Shown: positions 47,301 to 55,361 of the stretch, in pieces
How positions within the stretch are numbered: position 1 is the stretch's first letter
Layout: each line of letters starts with the position of its first letter
Virus record (IMG/VR): IMGVR_UViG_3300018422_000004
Span: 1 to 63,494 of that record
From: a virus
Direction: 5' to 3' (one strand)
Length of the DNA: 63,494 nucleotides
The notes under the pieces: model-generated
The model's database searches: none
Told to the model about the DNA's origin: nothing
Seen by the model: only the letters and a program-made list of their open reading frames with translations
Translations under genes and position numbers: made by a program

Positions 47301-49696
47301 ATTGCGATCCACAGATAATCGTCAGCGGACCCTGCGTTGTGGCTGGGCGGGTTTGTGTTTGAGCTTGCCGTTGTGCTACCGAGGGACGTACCCGTGACAG
47401 GTGTCGTCGCACCACTAATACGTAACGAGATATGCGACGATTGTTCAGCTGCACCCGAAGTGGTAATCGTCAGCGCGTCGGAGCCCGTAGCTATCTTGTA
47501 AAAGACAGCGCTTATGTCGAGAGAGACCCCGAAGTTTAAGAGACTGACCTGCCCTAGTTTCACCCACCCTGTTGAGCTGGTCGACGCCGTGGGTGATGCA
47601 CTGCCAGCGTCGACACCGATCGCCACCAACAAGAGGTCACCAGCGACGACACCCGACGGTAAAGTAATCGCGTGGCTGTTCTGGGCGGTAGCCCCGCTGG
47701 TTCCTGTGGCTCGGGCCTGGACTACTGGGAAACCCCCAGCGCCGGGGGTGAGCCCGCTACCGATACCCGCACCGGTCAATGCACCCAGGTCGCCAACGCA
47801 AGACCCGATTCGACTAACTGATCCGCTGGCGGCGCCTGATAACACACTAAGCGAGATCGCGGTGGTACCGGTGGTCGCCCGCAATCCTGTGATGGTGCCG
47901 GTGAGCGAGCCGAGCACGGCAACAGAGACACCTGACTCTGAGGGGGCACCACTGGCACCAGCAGTCAGCGAACCGAGAGACCCGGTAGTGGCTGCGGTGA
48001 CGGTGCGTATTCCGGTGCCAGTTGAGGTGAGTGCACCGAGGGCGCTGATAGCGGCACCGGTGACCGCTCGGGTTCCCGTTGCCGTCCCGGTTAACGCACC
48101 CGGATTGGCTACGGCGGCCCCGGTTGTAGCGGGTGCGCTGACGGTTCCATTGGCAGTGCAGGACAGGGCACCGAACGCGACCAGTGCCGTCCCTGAAACG
48201 GAACGGAACCCGATGCCGCTATTAGTGAGGGATCCCAGGTTGCTGGCAGCGGTTGCTATGACGGTTCTGCTGCCGGTAGCAGTGCCGGTGAGACCACCGA
48301 GATTGGATGCGGCGGTACCCGTGACCTCAACCACGGGGGCCCCGACCAGAGACAGCGAAAACAACGACCAGCCACTAGCGATAGACGCGGCGGCGGTCGG
48401 GTAGTCGGCTGCGGCCAGCTTGTCAGCGACCGTGATCGCCACATTGAAGTCGCCCGCTGTGGCTGAGATCCGCTGGGACCGCTGCGTCCACCCACCGCTC
48501 GTCGGGCCAGTGACCGTGTAACTGCCCTGAGAGTCGCCGCCCGTGAGATAGAAGTTGACGATCAGGTTGTCGGCAGCGACCTGCGGCAACGCGTACTGAG
48601 CAGGAGATATGGTGCTGACGGCGGTGGTGTGCGCCTCGCCATGCAGTTTGATCGGGTACGGGTTCCGCGCACCGGAATAGGCCACGATCGTGACGACAGT
48701 TTGCTGCGGTTGGGTCCAGCTGACGGTGTAGTTCGCGGGTTCGCTACTCGCGATCTTGTACCACAATCGCGTGTAAAGGACGCCGAGGTAATTGACCGTG
48801 CCGCTGCTGAAATAGGCCGACTGCGGCCCAAATGGTATCCACCCGGCGGGCGCGGTGTAGTCACCGGTGCCGTTGGTGTTGCCGGCGGCCAGAATCATCA
48901 GGTCGCCATCGACGACACCGGCGGGCTTGTTCACCACCAGGTTGGCTTCGACGTTGACCGTGGTGGTGGCCGCGGTCGCCGCCGCGCGGAACGTGATCGT
49001 GCCGCCCGGTGCGTCGGGGACCGGGTCGGACGCGGCGACGATCGCGACGCTTTGGATGACCCAGCTGCCAGCTGACCCTGACACAGTTGGGGTGTCAGTG
49101 CCATTGACCTTGTCAAACAGCTCCGTGGTCAATGGGTACGCGGCAGCAGAGCCTGCTCTGGTAGCGGTGACCCGTGAGTTCCACCCCGCCGGGTTGGAAA
49201 TGGTAGATCCGGTTGCTGTTTTCGTATTGCGGCCCACCGCCGCGACCGCCACGACCCAGTCCGTCGACTGGACATTGTCCAGCGCAGGGAACGCTCTGGA
49301 TGTTGTGGTGGTAGTGCGGCCCTCGGTACTTGCCGTCGTGTTCCAGTTCCGGATGGGGTTGCTCTGATCGACACCTGAATACCGGGCGCACACGGCGCCT
49401 AGAGGTGCGCCGACGTTCCCCGTGAACGTATACGAAGATGGGTCGCCGGCCTGAACAATGCGATAAAACAGAAGAGATTCACACCATAGGGCGTGCATCT
49501 TGTCCATCTGTTTGAGCAGCGCCGAGGACGACGAGATATCCGGTGGGCTAGAGTTTACCGTGGCGTTGGAGGACGCCGACACTCCGATAACCAGTAGGTC
49601 CCCAGCGCTCCCCGCAGGTACCGTAATAGTCACCGAGGTCGCGGTAACTGAGGAACCTATCGCTGAGGTAGGGGTTCCCTGCAACGCTATGGCCAC
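44378..49696 (-). CDS. giant repeat structural protein (1772 aa)
   Basis: The protein has three copies of a beta-rich head domain (about residues 1-225, 225-450 and 650-870; each with a GDLL(VL)-type strand, a GW segment and a Y.I...S.T strand). Between and after them come dozens of about 19-residue repeats of the form GTAxxxLGxLTxTAxGxxxV. The regular Gly/Ala/Thr pattern suggests a long beta-helix or extended fibre. It sits between capsid accessory genes and the head-tail connector, which would suit a head or neck fibre better than a tail fibre. The C-terminus is a four-fold MS..RT(V) repeat. No known homolog recalled. Confidence 0.75.
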   Translation of the reverse strand: MAIALQGTPTSAIGSSVTATSVTITVPAGSAGDLLVIGVSASSNATVNSSPPDISSSSALLKQMDKMHALWCESLLFYRIVQAGDPSSYTFTGNVGAPLGAVCARYSGVDQSNPIRNWNTTASTEGRTTTTTSRAFPALDNVQSTDWVVAVAAVGRNTKTATGSTISNPAGWNSRVTATRAGSAAAYPLTTELFDKVNGTDTPTVSGSAGSWVIQSVAIVAASDPVPDAPGGTITFRAAATAATTTVNVEANLVVNKPAGVVDGDLMILAAGNTNGTGDYTAPAGWIPFGPQSAYFSSGTVNYLGVLYTRLWYKIASSEPANYTVSWTQPQQTVVTIVAYSGARNPYPIKLHGEAHTTAVSTISPAQYALPQVAADNLIVNFYLTGGDSQGSYTVTGPTSGGWTQRSQRISATAGDFNVAITVADKLAAADYPTAAASIASGWSLFSLSLVGAPVVEVTGTAASNLGGLTGTATGSRTVIATAASNLGSLTNSGIGFRSVSGTALVAFGALSCTANGTVSAPATTGAAVANPGALTGTATGTRAVTGAAISALGALTSTGTGIRTVTAATTGSLGSLTAGASGAPSESGVSVAVLGSLTGTITGLRATTGTTAISLSVLSGAASGSVSRIGSCVGDLGALTGAGIGSGLTPGAGGFPVVQARATGTSGATAQNSHAITLPSGVVAGDLLLVAIGVDAGSASPTASTSSTGWVKLGQVSLLNFGVSLDISAVFYKIATGSDALTITTSGAAEQSSHISLRISGATTPVTGTSLGSTTASSNTNPPSHNAGSADDYLWIAIRHGSGTTPATAAPANYSNLNSITGVDSTSASVASAERQLNAASENPGAFTSASGGWTTWTLAVPPGAGFSIVAGVVVVNFGGLTATAAGFVLSPSAGAAVAALGSLNGTTIGTRAAVGATATATLGGLTSTATGTTAVTGTAWSDLGALASTVTGTRTTSGTAATNLSGLTAAALGIPATGGAAASAFGSLTAVAAATRTVTGSAVSSLAGFTSNTSGGPDTAGVGTANLGGITGTLAGTRLTSGTATSSLGPLSSTAGGGPDTAGTVAATLGALTATAAGARSAPGTAVTNLGALTGIATGNAFQAITGTAASSLGSLTATVAGGPDEAGTATSALGALTTTITGTRSVTGSAAASLGALAATVAGGRTETGTAAGALGLLTAAVAGTRVANGTAAASLGALVATASGGAVEVGVAAGSLGSLAATTSGVVSRSGSAATDLGALTAAATGGATETGAGTTALGALTGTASGTRSTVGTAAAPLGGLTATTAGGPDTAGEATAAQGALTGTATGLRSITGTATGSLGQLTGVITGGPDEPGTAVVSLGFLTGAVAGTRTAAGSAAATLGALSCSASGSIAEPGTSSAVLGVFTATATGTRTALGAASATLGQFAGAVAAGPDEPGTGNTASGGLLALATGTRAVTGTAASPLDALTAATDGGPDTAGIASNGLGSLTGTATGVRSVTGTGHASFGTATAAVAGTRMVTGTASVTLGALVTAVVTAPTVTATVAASLGAVTSAATGTVTVSGVTAGQLGAVTATATGERSTTGTANAALGPLTGTVSGAGMALGSADAPLGAISATATGIRIVIGAGSASLGGVSASTSGSPSLPGTAWADLATLTATATGARSVHGTALASLGALADAITGTRTVHATGVCSVAGLTGVAVGALEFTGVATSALGGLAGTATGERSSRGSMTELSRNAPGMASRQRAVVIMSSWRRTVVAMSSQHRTTATMSGQQRTVAIMSD
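44385..44510. repeat. 30-bp tandem repeat at the 3' end of the giant gene
   Basis: Units starting GACATG at 44385, 44415, 44445 and 44475 are spaced exactly 30 bases; a fifth at 44505 is degraded. Each unit encodes ten residues of the type MSxxRTVxIM. Likely arose by slippage. Confidence 0.75.
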
Positions 49697-49784
49697 TAGT
49701 AACCCTTAACATAGGCGATGGCCCGCGCCATCGGGAAAGTCGCGCGTCTGGACACTCCGGAGCTCAAGGCGTTATGAAGTCCAC

Positions 49785-49817
49785 CACCACTGGCACACTT
49801 TTTGTGTGCCAGTGGTG
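49785..49817. terminator. perfect 14-bp hairpin before the giant gene
   Basis: CACCACTGGCACAC and GTGTGCCAGTGGTG flank a T5/A5 loop. Lies between the 49.8 kb fibre-like gene and the giant gene. Symmetric, with no following T-run on the minus strand. Confidence 0.6.
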
Positions 49818-49824
49818 ATACTCT

Positions 49825-50190
49825 TTACGACGCCAATACCAGGCTGACGTCAAGGTCACCGATTGCAATAGTAAACGTATCACCAGCCGTCACCGCATTG
49901 GCCGTAACAGTGCCACTAAACCCGAAGGTCCCCGCGGTAGATGCTGTCCACACCGTAAAATGCGTGTAGTCCTCGGACCCGGCGACGACGGTCCATTGCA
50001 ACTGGTTTGTGGTGGTCGACGCACCGCCTGACGCAGTAGCCCACGTAGCCTGCTTACGAGTGGTCTCAGTGGCGGGAGACGCTGTGCCAGCGGCACCCGG
50101 CGCACCCACATGCAATTTCACCCACGAATAGATCGCGAGTTCGGTGTCCAGCGCGTGATTACCCGCAGCGGACCCCCAACCTTCAGCCAT
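49825..50190 (-). CDS. phage fibre-like structural protein (121 aa)
   Basis: YSWVKLHVGAPGAAGTASPA, TRKQATWATASGG and WTASTAGTFGFSGTVTANAV are hallmarks of a small fibre/decoration family common in actinophages. Likely surface-exposed on head or neck, given its position. Confidence 0.7.
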   Translation of the reverse strand: MAEGWGSAAGNHALDTELAIYSWVKLHVGAPGAAGTASPATETTRKQATWATASGGASTTTNQLQWTVVAGSEDYTHFTVWTASTAGTFGFSGTVTANAVTAGDTFTIAIGDLDVSLVLAS

Positions 50191-50401
50191 CAGTTCTCCT
50201 CAGCGTTTCCGTTAGCCGGGTTACTGGGCTGCGTGCTGTCAGCCGAGTTGTCGGGCTGCCCATTGGGCCTAGTCACTGTTCCTTTAGCGCACGCCCGGAG
50301 AATGAGTGGTTCACTCGCCGGATACCGTCGCGACTGCTCAACACCAGCGGAAGGCATAAACGACCTCACTATGTAATTGACAAAAAGATTGCGCGAGCAT
50401 G

Positions 50402-50437
50402 CGGAAGGCCCCGAATCCGAAGAAACGGGGCCTTCCG
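50402..50437 (-). terminator. 12-bp hairpin in the head gene cluster
   Basis: CGGAAGGCCCCG pairs with CGGGGCCTTCCG; on the minus strand a CTTTTTG follows after about 14 bases. Directly downstream of the SAP/HeH-like gene. Confidence 0.65.
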
Positions 50438-50457
50438 AGAAGGATCGAGTTGGACCG

Positions 50458-50748
50458 TTACGCGCCGCGCGCCCGTGCCACCGACGTCGCCCCGGACTGG
50501 TGCGCCCGCAACTCTGTAATCAACAGGGCCTTCTCCACATCCCACGGAATAGTCACACCACGCTTATCCGCGATCGCCCGCAACTTATCCAGAGGCAGCA
50601 GATCAAACGACTCGGTGTAACCAAGCTCATCCAGATCAGTGGACGTGTCCTTACTCGGAACCTCGTCAGGCTCGTTCTCACGCCAAGCCGGGCCCTTAGG
50701 CGCAGCGCTAGTGTCGGTCTTGTTGGCAACAACGTTGGTGTCCGCCAT
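50458..50748 (-). CDS. small protein with SAP/HeH-like motif (96 aa)
   Basis: Polar, disordered N-terminus, then DKLRAIADKRGVTIPWDVEK, a helix-extended-helix pattern found near phage capsid genes, sometimes linked to DNA packaging. Assignment by pattern only. Confidence 0.55.
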   Translation of the reverse strand: MADTNVVANKTDTSAAPKGPAWRENEPDEVPSKDTSTDLDELGYTESFDLLPLDKLRAIADKRGVTIPWDVEKALLITELRAHQSGATSVARARGA

Positions 50749-50805
50749 GGTCTTACACTTCCTCTACTCGTAGAAACGCCACGGCAACTCCGGCCATGGA
50801 CATGA

Positions 50806-50840
50806 GAAAAACCCCGAATCACGAAGATCACGGGGCTTTG
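50806..50840 (-). terminator. intrinsic terminator after a decoration gene
   Basis: On the minus strand GCCCCG...CGGGG is followed directly by TTTTTC, 20 bases past the preceding stop. A classical terminator within the head gene cluster. Confidence 0.7.
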
Positions 50841-50862
50841 GTTAGTACGTAGGGGGTCAGAT

Positions 50863-51123
50863 TCAGGTTCGCAGAACCGCCAAGGTCACATCCGCGCCCG
50901 CTGAACGGATCGCGAACAACACCTCACCCTGATCAACATCCACGGTCACGGTCTCACCGAACAGCAACGGAAAACCCGTCCCAGCCGTCACAGTGGACCC
51001 ACCCAGGTCCGCGTTCGCCGAAGCATGCGTGTTCTTGATCACCAGACGGTGACCACCGAAATCCGCAGCGTTCAACGCCACCGCAGTAGTGGACACAGTG
51101 ACAACCTCCGCCGAGACAGCCAT
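50863..51123 (-). CDS. head decoration-like protein (86 aa)
   Basis: Beta-rich (AALNAADFGGHRLVIKNTHA; ETVTVDVDQGEVLFAIRSAG) and similar in style to the 42.6 kb protein. Starts at an ATG overlapping the upstream stop. Confidence 0.55.
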   Translation of the reverse strand: MAVSAEVVTVSTTAVALNAADFGGHRLVIKNTHASANADLGGSTVTAGTGFPLLFGETVTVDVDQGEVLFAIRSAGADVTLAVLRT

Positions 51124-51371
51124 CAACGGCCCTTATTCGACGGCGCCGGCTGCACCTTATTCGCCAACGGCGCCAAATGCTTCTGCACCGGCTCGGTCAC
51201 CGGCGCCACCCGCAACGCGCCAAGGCGCAACGCCTCACCACGAGGAACCGCATCACCCGGCGCGGCCCACAACCAACGCGCACCCGGATCACCCTCAGGT
51301 ACGACCCGAGACTTATCCCCCGTGAGATACCAATGCTGATCCACGACCACCGTGCCCGTGTCAGAACTCAC
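51123..51371 (-). CDS. small hypothetical head-region protein (82 aa)
   Basis: From GTG: SSDTGTVVVDQHWYLTGDKS, then Pro/Arg-rich. Recurrent small gene near actinophage capsids; no function known. Confidence 0.5.
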   Translation of the reverse strand: MSSDTGTVVVDQHWYLTGDKSRVVPEGDPGARWLWAAPGDAVPRGEALRLGALRVAPVTEPVQKHLAPLANKVQPAPSNKGR

Positions 51372-51393
51372 CGACGCAGCTCCCTTCCGGTGA

Positions 51394-51807
51394 TCACCGG
51401 TAGAAAACGACAACACGACCCTTACCCGCCGTCAAAGCCTGCACCGCAATAGTGAACGCGATACTCCGCGCCGCCGTAGTCTTGATCCCCGTCGCTGCCG
51501 TACCAACAGGAACAATGTCCTTACGGCCCGTCGTCGAGAACGGGGCACCGGACACCGCAGCAGCAGCGAGTAGGTCACCAGCAGCCTGCGAGTTCACCGC
51601 CACCGTCGCAGTACCACCCGCCGACGTGAACGCCGTATCCACCTCGATATAGCCACCAGTGATCACCGACCCATTGGGGATGTCATTACCAGTCGACAAG
51701 TTCGCCGGGGACCGCAAGGTGATCGTCGAAACGGCACCACCATCCACAGCGAAATCGTACTCACCAACAGCTTCCTTCAACCCGTGCGTGCCGGGGATGA
51801 TAGGCAT
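51394..51807 (-). CDS. head decoration-like protein (137 aa)
   Basis: Beta-strand pattern with ITLRSPANLSTGNDIPNGSV and VDTAFTSAGGTATVAVNS, typical of capsid-decorating or fibre-base proteins following the capsid gene. It overlaps the nuclease gene by 31 bases, as if that gene had been inserted between capsid and decoration genes. Confidence 0.6.
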   Translation of the reverse strand: MPIIPGTHGLKEAVGEYDFAVDGGAVSTITLRSPANLSTGNDIPNGSVITGGYIEVDTAFTSAGGTATVAVNSQAAGDLLAAAAVSGAPFSTTGRKDIVPVGTAATGIKTTAARSIAFTIAVQALTAGKGRVVVFYR

Positions 51808-52502
51808 AGTTCATTCTCTTTCTGCTCTTCAGGCTCGGACGTAGCCTCGCTCGCCGCTACCGACACCACGGGCTGGTATTGAGCTAGGTACTCAACGGCG
51901 GCGAGTAAAACCTTTGGGTCCTCGCCGGCCAATCCAATCATTGTGTTGCAATGACCGCACAGCAAGCCACGAACTTGCTTAGTCGTGTGGCAGTGGTCAA
52001 CCTGCAAGCGATCGCCTCTGTGACCGGGTCGCGGTGGTTTCCCGCAGATACGACATAGACCGTTCTGCTCAGCGAGCATCCGGTCACGATCAGCACGCGT
52101 TATCCCGTACTTGTACTTGTAGTGGGAGTTCAGTTTTATTTCACGGAGCTTCTCGGCGTTTTGCCTGTACCGAATCTTTCCGTTGGCCCGCTGTCGTTGT
52201 CTGTTGTCGGGGTTTTCCATCCGAGCGTGGTAGCGCTTTCTAGCGTCCACATTGGCCCACTCGGCCAAACACGGTATGCAACGCAGCGGTGGTCTTCCTC
52301 GTCCTTCGTAGGGCAGTTCGGTGCCGCAGTCAATGCACGCAGCTGGCCGCTTTGGTCGACGATGCGCCGCTGACCACTCGCGACCTTTCGCGCGGCCGTA
52401 CTCAACCGTGCACGGCGAACAGCGAACTGGGATCTTGCCTCGGGAGTTCGGAGCGGTGAAGGACTGGTGGCAGGCGCCGCAGACGGCTTTTCTCACTATC
52501 AT
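51777..52502 (-). CDS. endonuclease VII-like HNH protein
   Basis: 241 residues. Several CxxC pairs in the first half (CGACHQSF, CSPC, CIDCG, CIPC) form zinc ribbons. The C-terminal part, YKYGITRADRDRMLAEQNGL, CRICGKP, LQVDHCHTTKQVRGLLCGHCN, is the recombination endonuclease VII (T4 gp49) His-Me finger fold; the DHCH/N residues are intact. Its location inside the structural operon suggests a free-standing homing nuclease rather than a packaging nuclease. Confidence 0.85.
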   Translation of the reverse strand: MIVRKAVCGACHQSFTAPNSRGKIPVRCSPCTVEYGRAKGREWSAAHRRPKRPAACIDCGTELPYEGRGRPPLRCIPCLAEWANVDARKRYHARMENPDNRQRQRANGKIRYRQNAEKLREIKLNSHYKYKYGITRADRDRMLAEQNGLCRICGKPPRPGHRGDRLQVDHCHTTKQVRGLLCGHCNTMIGLAGEDPKVLLAAVEYLAQYQPVVSVAASEATSEPEEQKENELCLSSPARTG

Positions 52503-52555
52503 GCCGTCTTTCCTACCACCAGAAATCCATCACCGAAAAACGGGGTGGAGCAGTT

Positions 52556-53845
52556 TCACAAGCCTGTGACCACGCTAAATGCGCTTGGACGATAGTGGAT
52601 CAAGGCCGATCTCACATCGCAGCGTACACACAGCTTCCCCTCGACAAAGAACGTACCGTGACTATTGCTGATCTGAATATCAACGCCGCGACGTACTGCC
52701 AGCTCGGAGAAGTTCATGTAATCTCCCATAACGGCCTTAGTCGCGGTGCATGCGATCGTCTCCACGACCGGTACGCCCCAGATGGTGGTGGGGCCGGGGA
52801 TGGCGGGGTGGCCCCAGATGTACACACCATCTGCGGTGCGTAGGAGTCGTACGCCTTCCCACTTCTCGGGGCGGATGAACACGACGCTGGGTTCGGCGAA
52901 TCCGGTGTCGCGGATCTTGCGCATCGCCTTGTATAGGGCGTCGGGGATGGGGTCGGCGCCCAAGGGCTGGGTGTTGATACCGACGATGTTTTCGGTGCCA
53001 CGCAGGTTGGGTGCGGTACCGTCGCCAACGAGGATCTGGGAGTCCAGGCGCTGCCGCAGCATGAACGGCAAACGGTTCTCGACATAAGCTCGTGCGCGAG
53101 GCTCGTCCTCGAACTGCTCGTCGGTGACCGGCAGGAAGGTCGCGATCTTGCGGACTTCGCTGGATTTCTCGGTCAGTGCGAGCGCGGACTCGGCGTAGGT
53201 GCCGGCTTCCGCTGTTTCCGCAGCGGAATTCGTGAAAGTGGTCTCTTCCATGTAAAGCACCGTCGACATTGTCGTGGTGGTTTGCGGGAGGAAGTCCACG
53301 ACGCGAGGTGCGGGGCGGGTGGCGAAGTCCACCATGCGGCCGGTGCGTAGATCCTCGGGGTCCCAACCGGCGGTGGTTTGGAAGAGGGTCTTCAGTTCGA
53401 TGTCGAGGTGGGCCATGGGTCCGCTGCCGGAGCCTGGCTTGAATCCCTTGATTGCTGGTGAGTCCATGAGCATTTCACCGAAAGGGATCGAACGGCCCTT
53501 TTTGAAACTCACGCCGCCGCGGCGGTCGTCGGGTTCCGAGCCACGCTCACCGATACCGGAAGTGGCTTTGGTCTCTACATCGGTGGCATCAGCGGCGGCC
53601 ATCGCAGCGGCATGCGCTACGACTTCCAGGTCATCGACCTTGCCTTTGCATTCGATGATTTCTTTGTTCAGTTCACCGATCTTGGCGACCTTAGCGTGGG
53701 AGTCACCGGGGAGGGACTTCACGCGGGTCATGTCGTATTCGGGGCCGGCTTCGGTGAAAATGTCAGCCAGGCTCTTGCGTTTTGCGTCTAGCTTCTCTCG
53801 GGCTTCTTTGAGCGCGGGGAAGTCAACGAGTGGTTCGTTGGTCAT
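52556..53845 (-). CDS. major capsid protein, HK97 type
   Basis: 429 residues. An N-terminal coiled coil (about 1-90, scaffold-like delta domain) precedes the HK97 body: FLPQTTTTMSTVLYMEETTF, KIATFLPVTDEQFEDEP, LRQRLDSQILVGDGTAPNL and the C-terminal strand region with IHYRPSAFSVV. The delta domain is removed by the upstream protease during maturation in this family. Position after the protease is standard. Confidence 0.93.
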   Translation of the reverse strand: MTNEPLVDFPALKEAREKLDAKRKSLADIFTEAGPEYDMTRVKSLPGDSHAKVAKIGELNKEIIECKGKVDDLEVVAHAAAMAAADATDVETKATSGIGERGSEPDDRRGGVSFKKGRSIPFGEMLMDSPAIKGFKPGSGSGPMAHLDIELKTLFQTTAGWDPEDLRTGRMVDFATRPAPRVVDFLPQTTTTMSTVLYMEETTFTNSAAETAEAGTYAESALALTEKSSEVRKIATFLPVTDEQFEDEPRARAYVENRLPFMLRQRLDSQILVGDGTAPNLRGTENIVGINTQPLGADPIPDALYKAMRKIRDTGFAEPSVVFIRPEKWEGVRLLRTADGVYIWGHPAIPGPTTIWGVPVVETIACTATKAVMGDYMNFSELAVRRGVDIQISNSHGTFFVEGKLCVRCDVRSALIHYRPSAFSVVTGL

Positions 53846-53860
53846 GGTGTTGCGGCTCTC

Positions 53861-55303
53861 CTAGATGCCGTGCACGCTGGCCACGGCGGCCATGAGCGTG
53901 CTGATCTCCTGATCCCGCAGGGGCTCTTCAGCGGCCAGTTGCGGGTTTTCGAGTAGGGCCTTCAGGCGCCGCAGGTCGTCATCGATCCATGCGATCAAAT
54001 CAGCGGATGCGGGGGCGAGGCCTTTACCCTTTTTCGCTCGGAGAGCCATGACTTCCGATGCTCGGTCGATGAAACTGGACACGGTGGCCAGGACCGCTGT
54101 GCCGTGGTCGTAGAACTTCAGTGCCGATGTGGACCCGGTGCGGTATTCGGGTGGGTCGGTGTCGGCGTCACGCATGTGTGCCGCGAGGTGGTCGTAGACG
54201 GCTTTGCGGTCGTTTTCGGGGATGCCGGCGCCGTTGTCGGAGTTGAGTAGTGCGATGCCGGCGACGATGGCGCGGAGGTTCGCGGGACCGTCCACACCGT
54301 GGTGGTGCGGGAGCCGGTAGCTGCTTTTCCGTTCTGGATCGCCGTCGGGGTCACACCACGCGTACACGGTTCGCAGCTCGGATGGGCGGGTGTTGTCGTC
54401 GATGCCTTTCACGGCGAATGTGGCGTCCCAGGAGCGGGACACGACGGGTGTTTCGTGCACGTCGATGCCTTTACCTGGCTTGCGGACCAGGCCCATCGCT
54501 GATGCCGGATCAACTCCAGCGGAGGCCAGGGCCTTCGCTGCGAGGACCCGGGTCCCGACACCGGCACCGAGGAGCACGGGGCTGACTTCGTGGACCTTCT
54601 GCTTCGCGAGGAACCGAACCTGTTTGCCTTCGAACTCACCGAAATGGAATTCGACCGGGTCGTAGCCGTAGGACCATTCCTGTTGGCTGCCCAGTTCCTT
54701 GACGACCTCGAAGGTGTCCCGGCCGTGGGCGGTGTTCATGAAGAACTGGCCATCGAGGATGGCCTCATTCCCGACGGTGCGGATCGTGCCCTTACCGACC
54801 GGCAATGCGCCCTGCCATGATTGGTGGCCGTACGCCGAGATCCGGACTGGGCAGCCTTCCTCGAACGCGCTGGGCAGAGTGACATCGCCATCACTGTCGA
54901 TTGAGTTTAAGGTCGCGAAGACCGCGGTCACCTCGCCCTTGGCCGCATCCTTGACCGTGACACGACTCAAGGTTTTGGTGTTCATCGGTTTCCCTTCGGA
55001 TTTCTTCGCGTCGTCAAGGTGTGCTTGTAAGTGGGCGCGGACACCGGCGGTGTCTTTGCTGGGGATGTTTGCGCTGGAGAGTCGCGCTAGACCGTTGCGG
55101 CATGCCGAGAGGTTCGCGGGGCCGCCTTTGGATTTGGCGTGCGGGAATTTCCAGGTGGTTTTGTCGTCGGGGTCGCCGTTGGGGTCGTACCAGGCGTGGC
55201 AGTACCGCAGTACGGTGGAGTCGTTGGGCATGGCGGCGGTCGCGCCGGGTCCGTCCCACGATTCGTCGACGGTCGCGGTGTGGTGCACGGAAACAGCCGG
55301 CAT
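53861..55303 (-). CDS. prohead protease with two flanking copies of an extra domain
   Basis: 480 residues from ATG 55303. The HK97-type protease is central (about 110-270): EVTAVFATLNSIDSDGDV, SAYGHQSWQGALPVGKG, EWSYGYDP, HEVSPVLLGAG; His of GHQS and Ser of EWSYG fit the His/Ser catalytic pair. Before and after it are two copies of a 60-residue module (YCHAWYDPNGDPDDKTTW...GPANLSACRNGLARL and VYAWCDPDGDPERKSSYRL...GPANLRAIVAGIALL), both with IP..D and a final HLxxH/HLDD helix. The protease matures the prohead; the doubled module may serve as scaffold. Duplicated flanking module is the odd feature. Confidence 0.88.
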   Translation of the reverse strand: MPAVSVHHTATVDESWDGPGATAAMPNDSTVLRYCHAWYDPNGDPDDKTTWKFPHAKSKGGPANLSACRNGLARLSSANIPSKDTAGVRAHLQAHLDDAKKSEGKPMNTKTLSRVTVKDAAKGEVTAVFATLNSIDSDGDVTLPSAFEEGCPVRISAYGHQSWQGALPVGKGTIRTVGNEAILDGQFFMNTAHGRDTFEVVKELGSQQEWSYGYDPVEFHFGEFEGKQVRFLAKQKVHEVSPVLLGAGVGTRVLAAKALASAGVDPASAMGLVRKPGKGIDVHETPVVSRSWDATFAVKGIDDNTRPSELRTVYAWCDPDGDPERKSSYRLPHHHGVDGPANLRAIVAGIALLNSDNGAGIPENDRKAVYDHLAAHMRDADTDPPEYRTGSTSALKFYDHGTAVLATVSSFIDRASEVMALRAKKGKGLAPASADLIAWIDDDLRRLKALLENPQLAAEEPLRDQEISTLMAAVASVHGI

Positions 55304-55361
55304 GGGCGCACGCTTTCTAGTTATGGGTGTGACGCGATTCGTTGGCGAAAATGCCTGGTGT

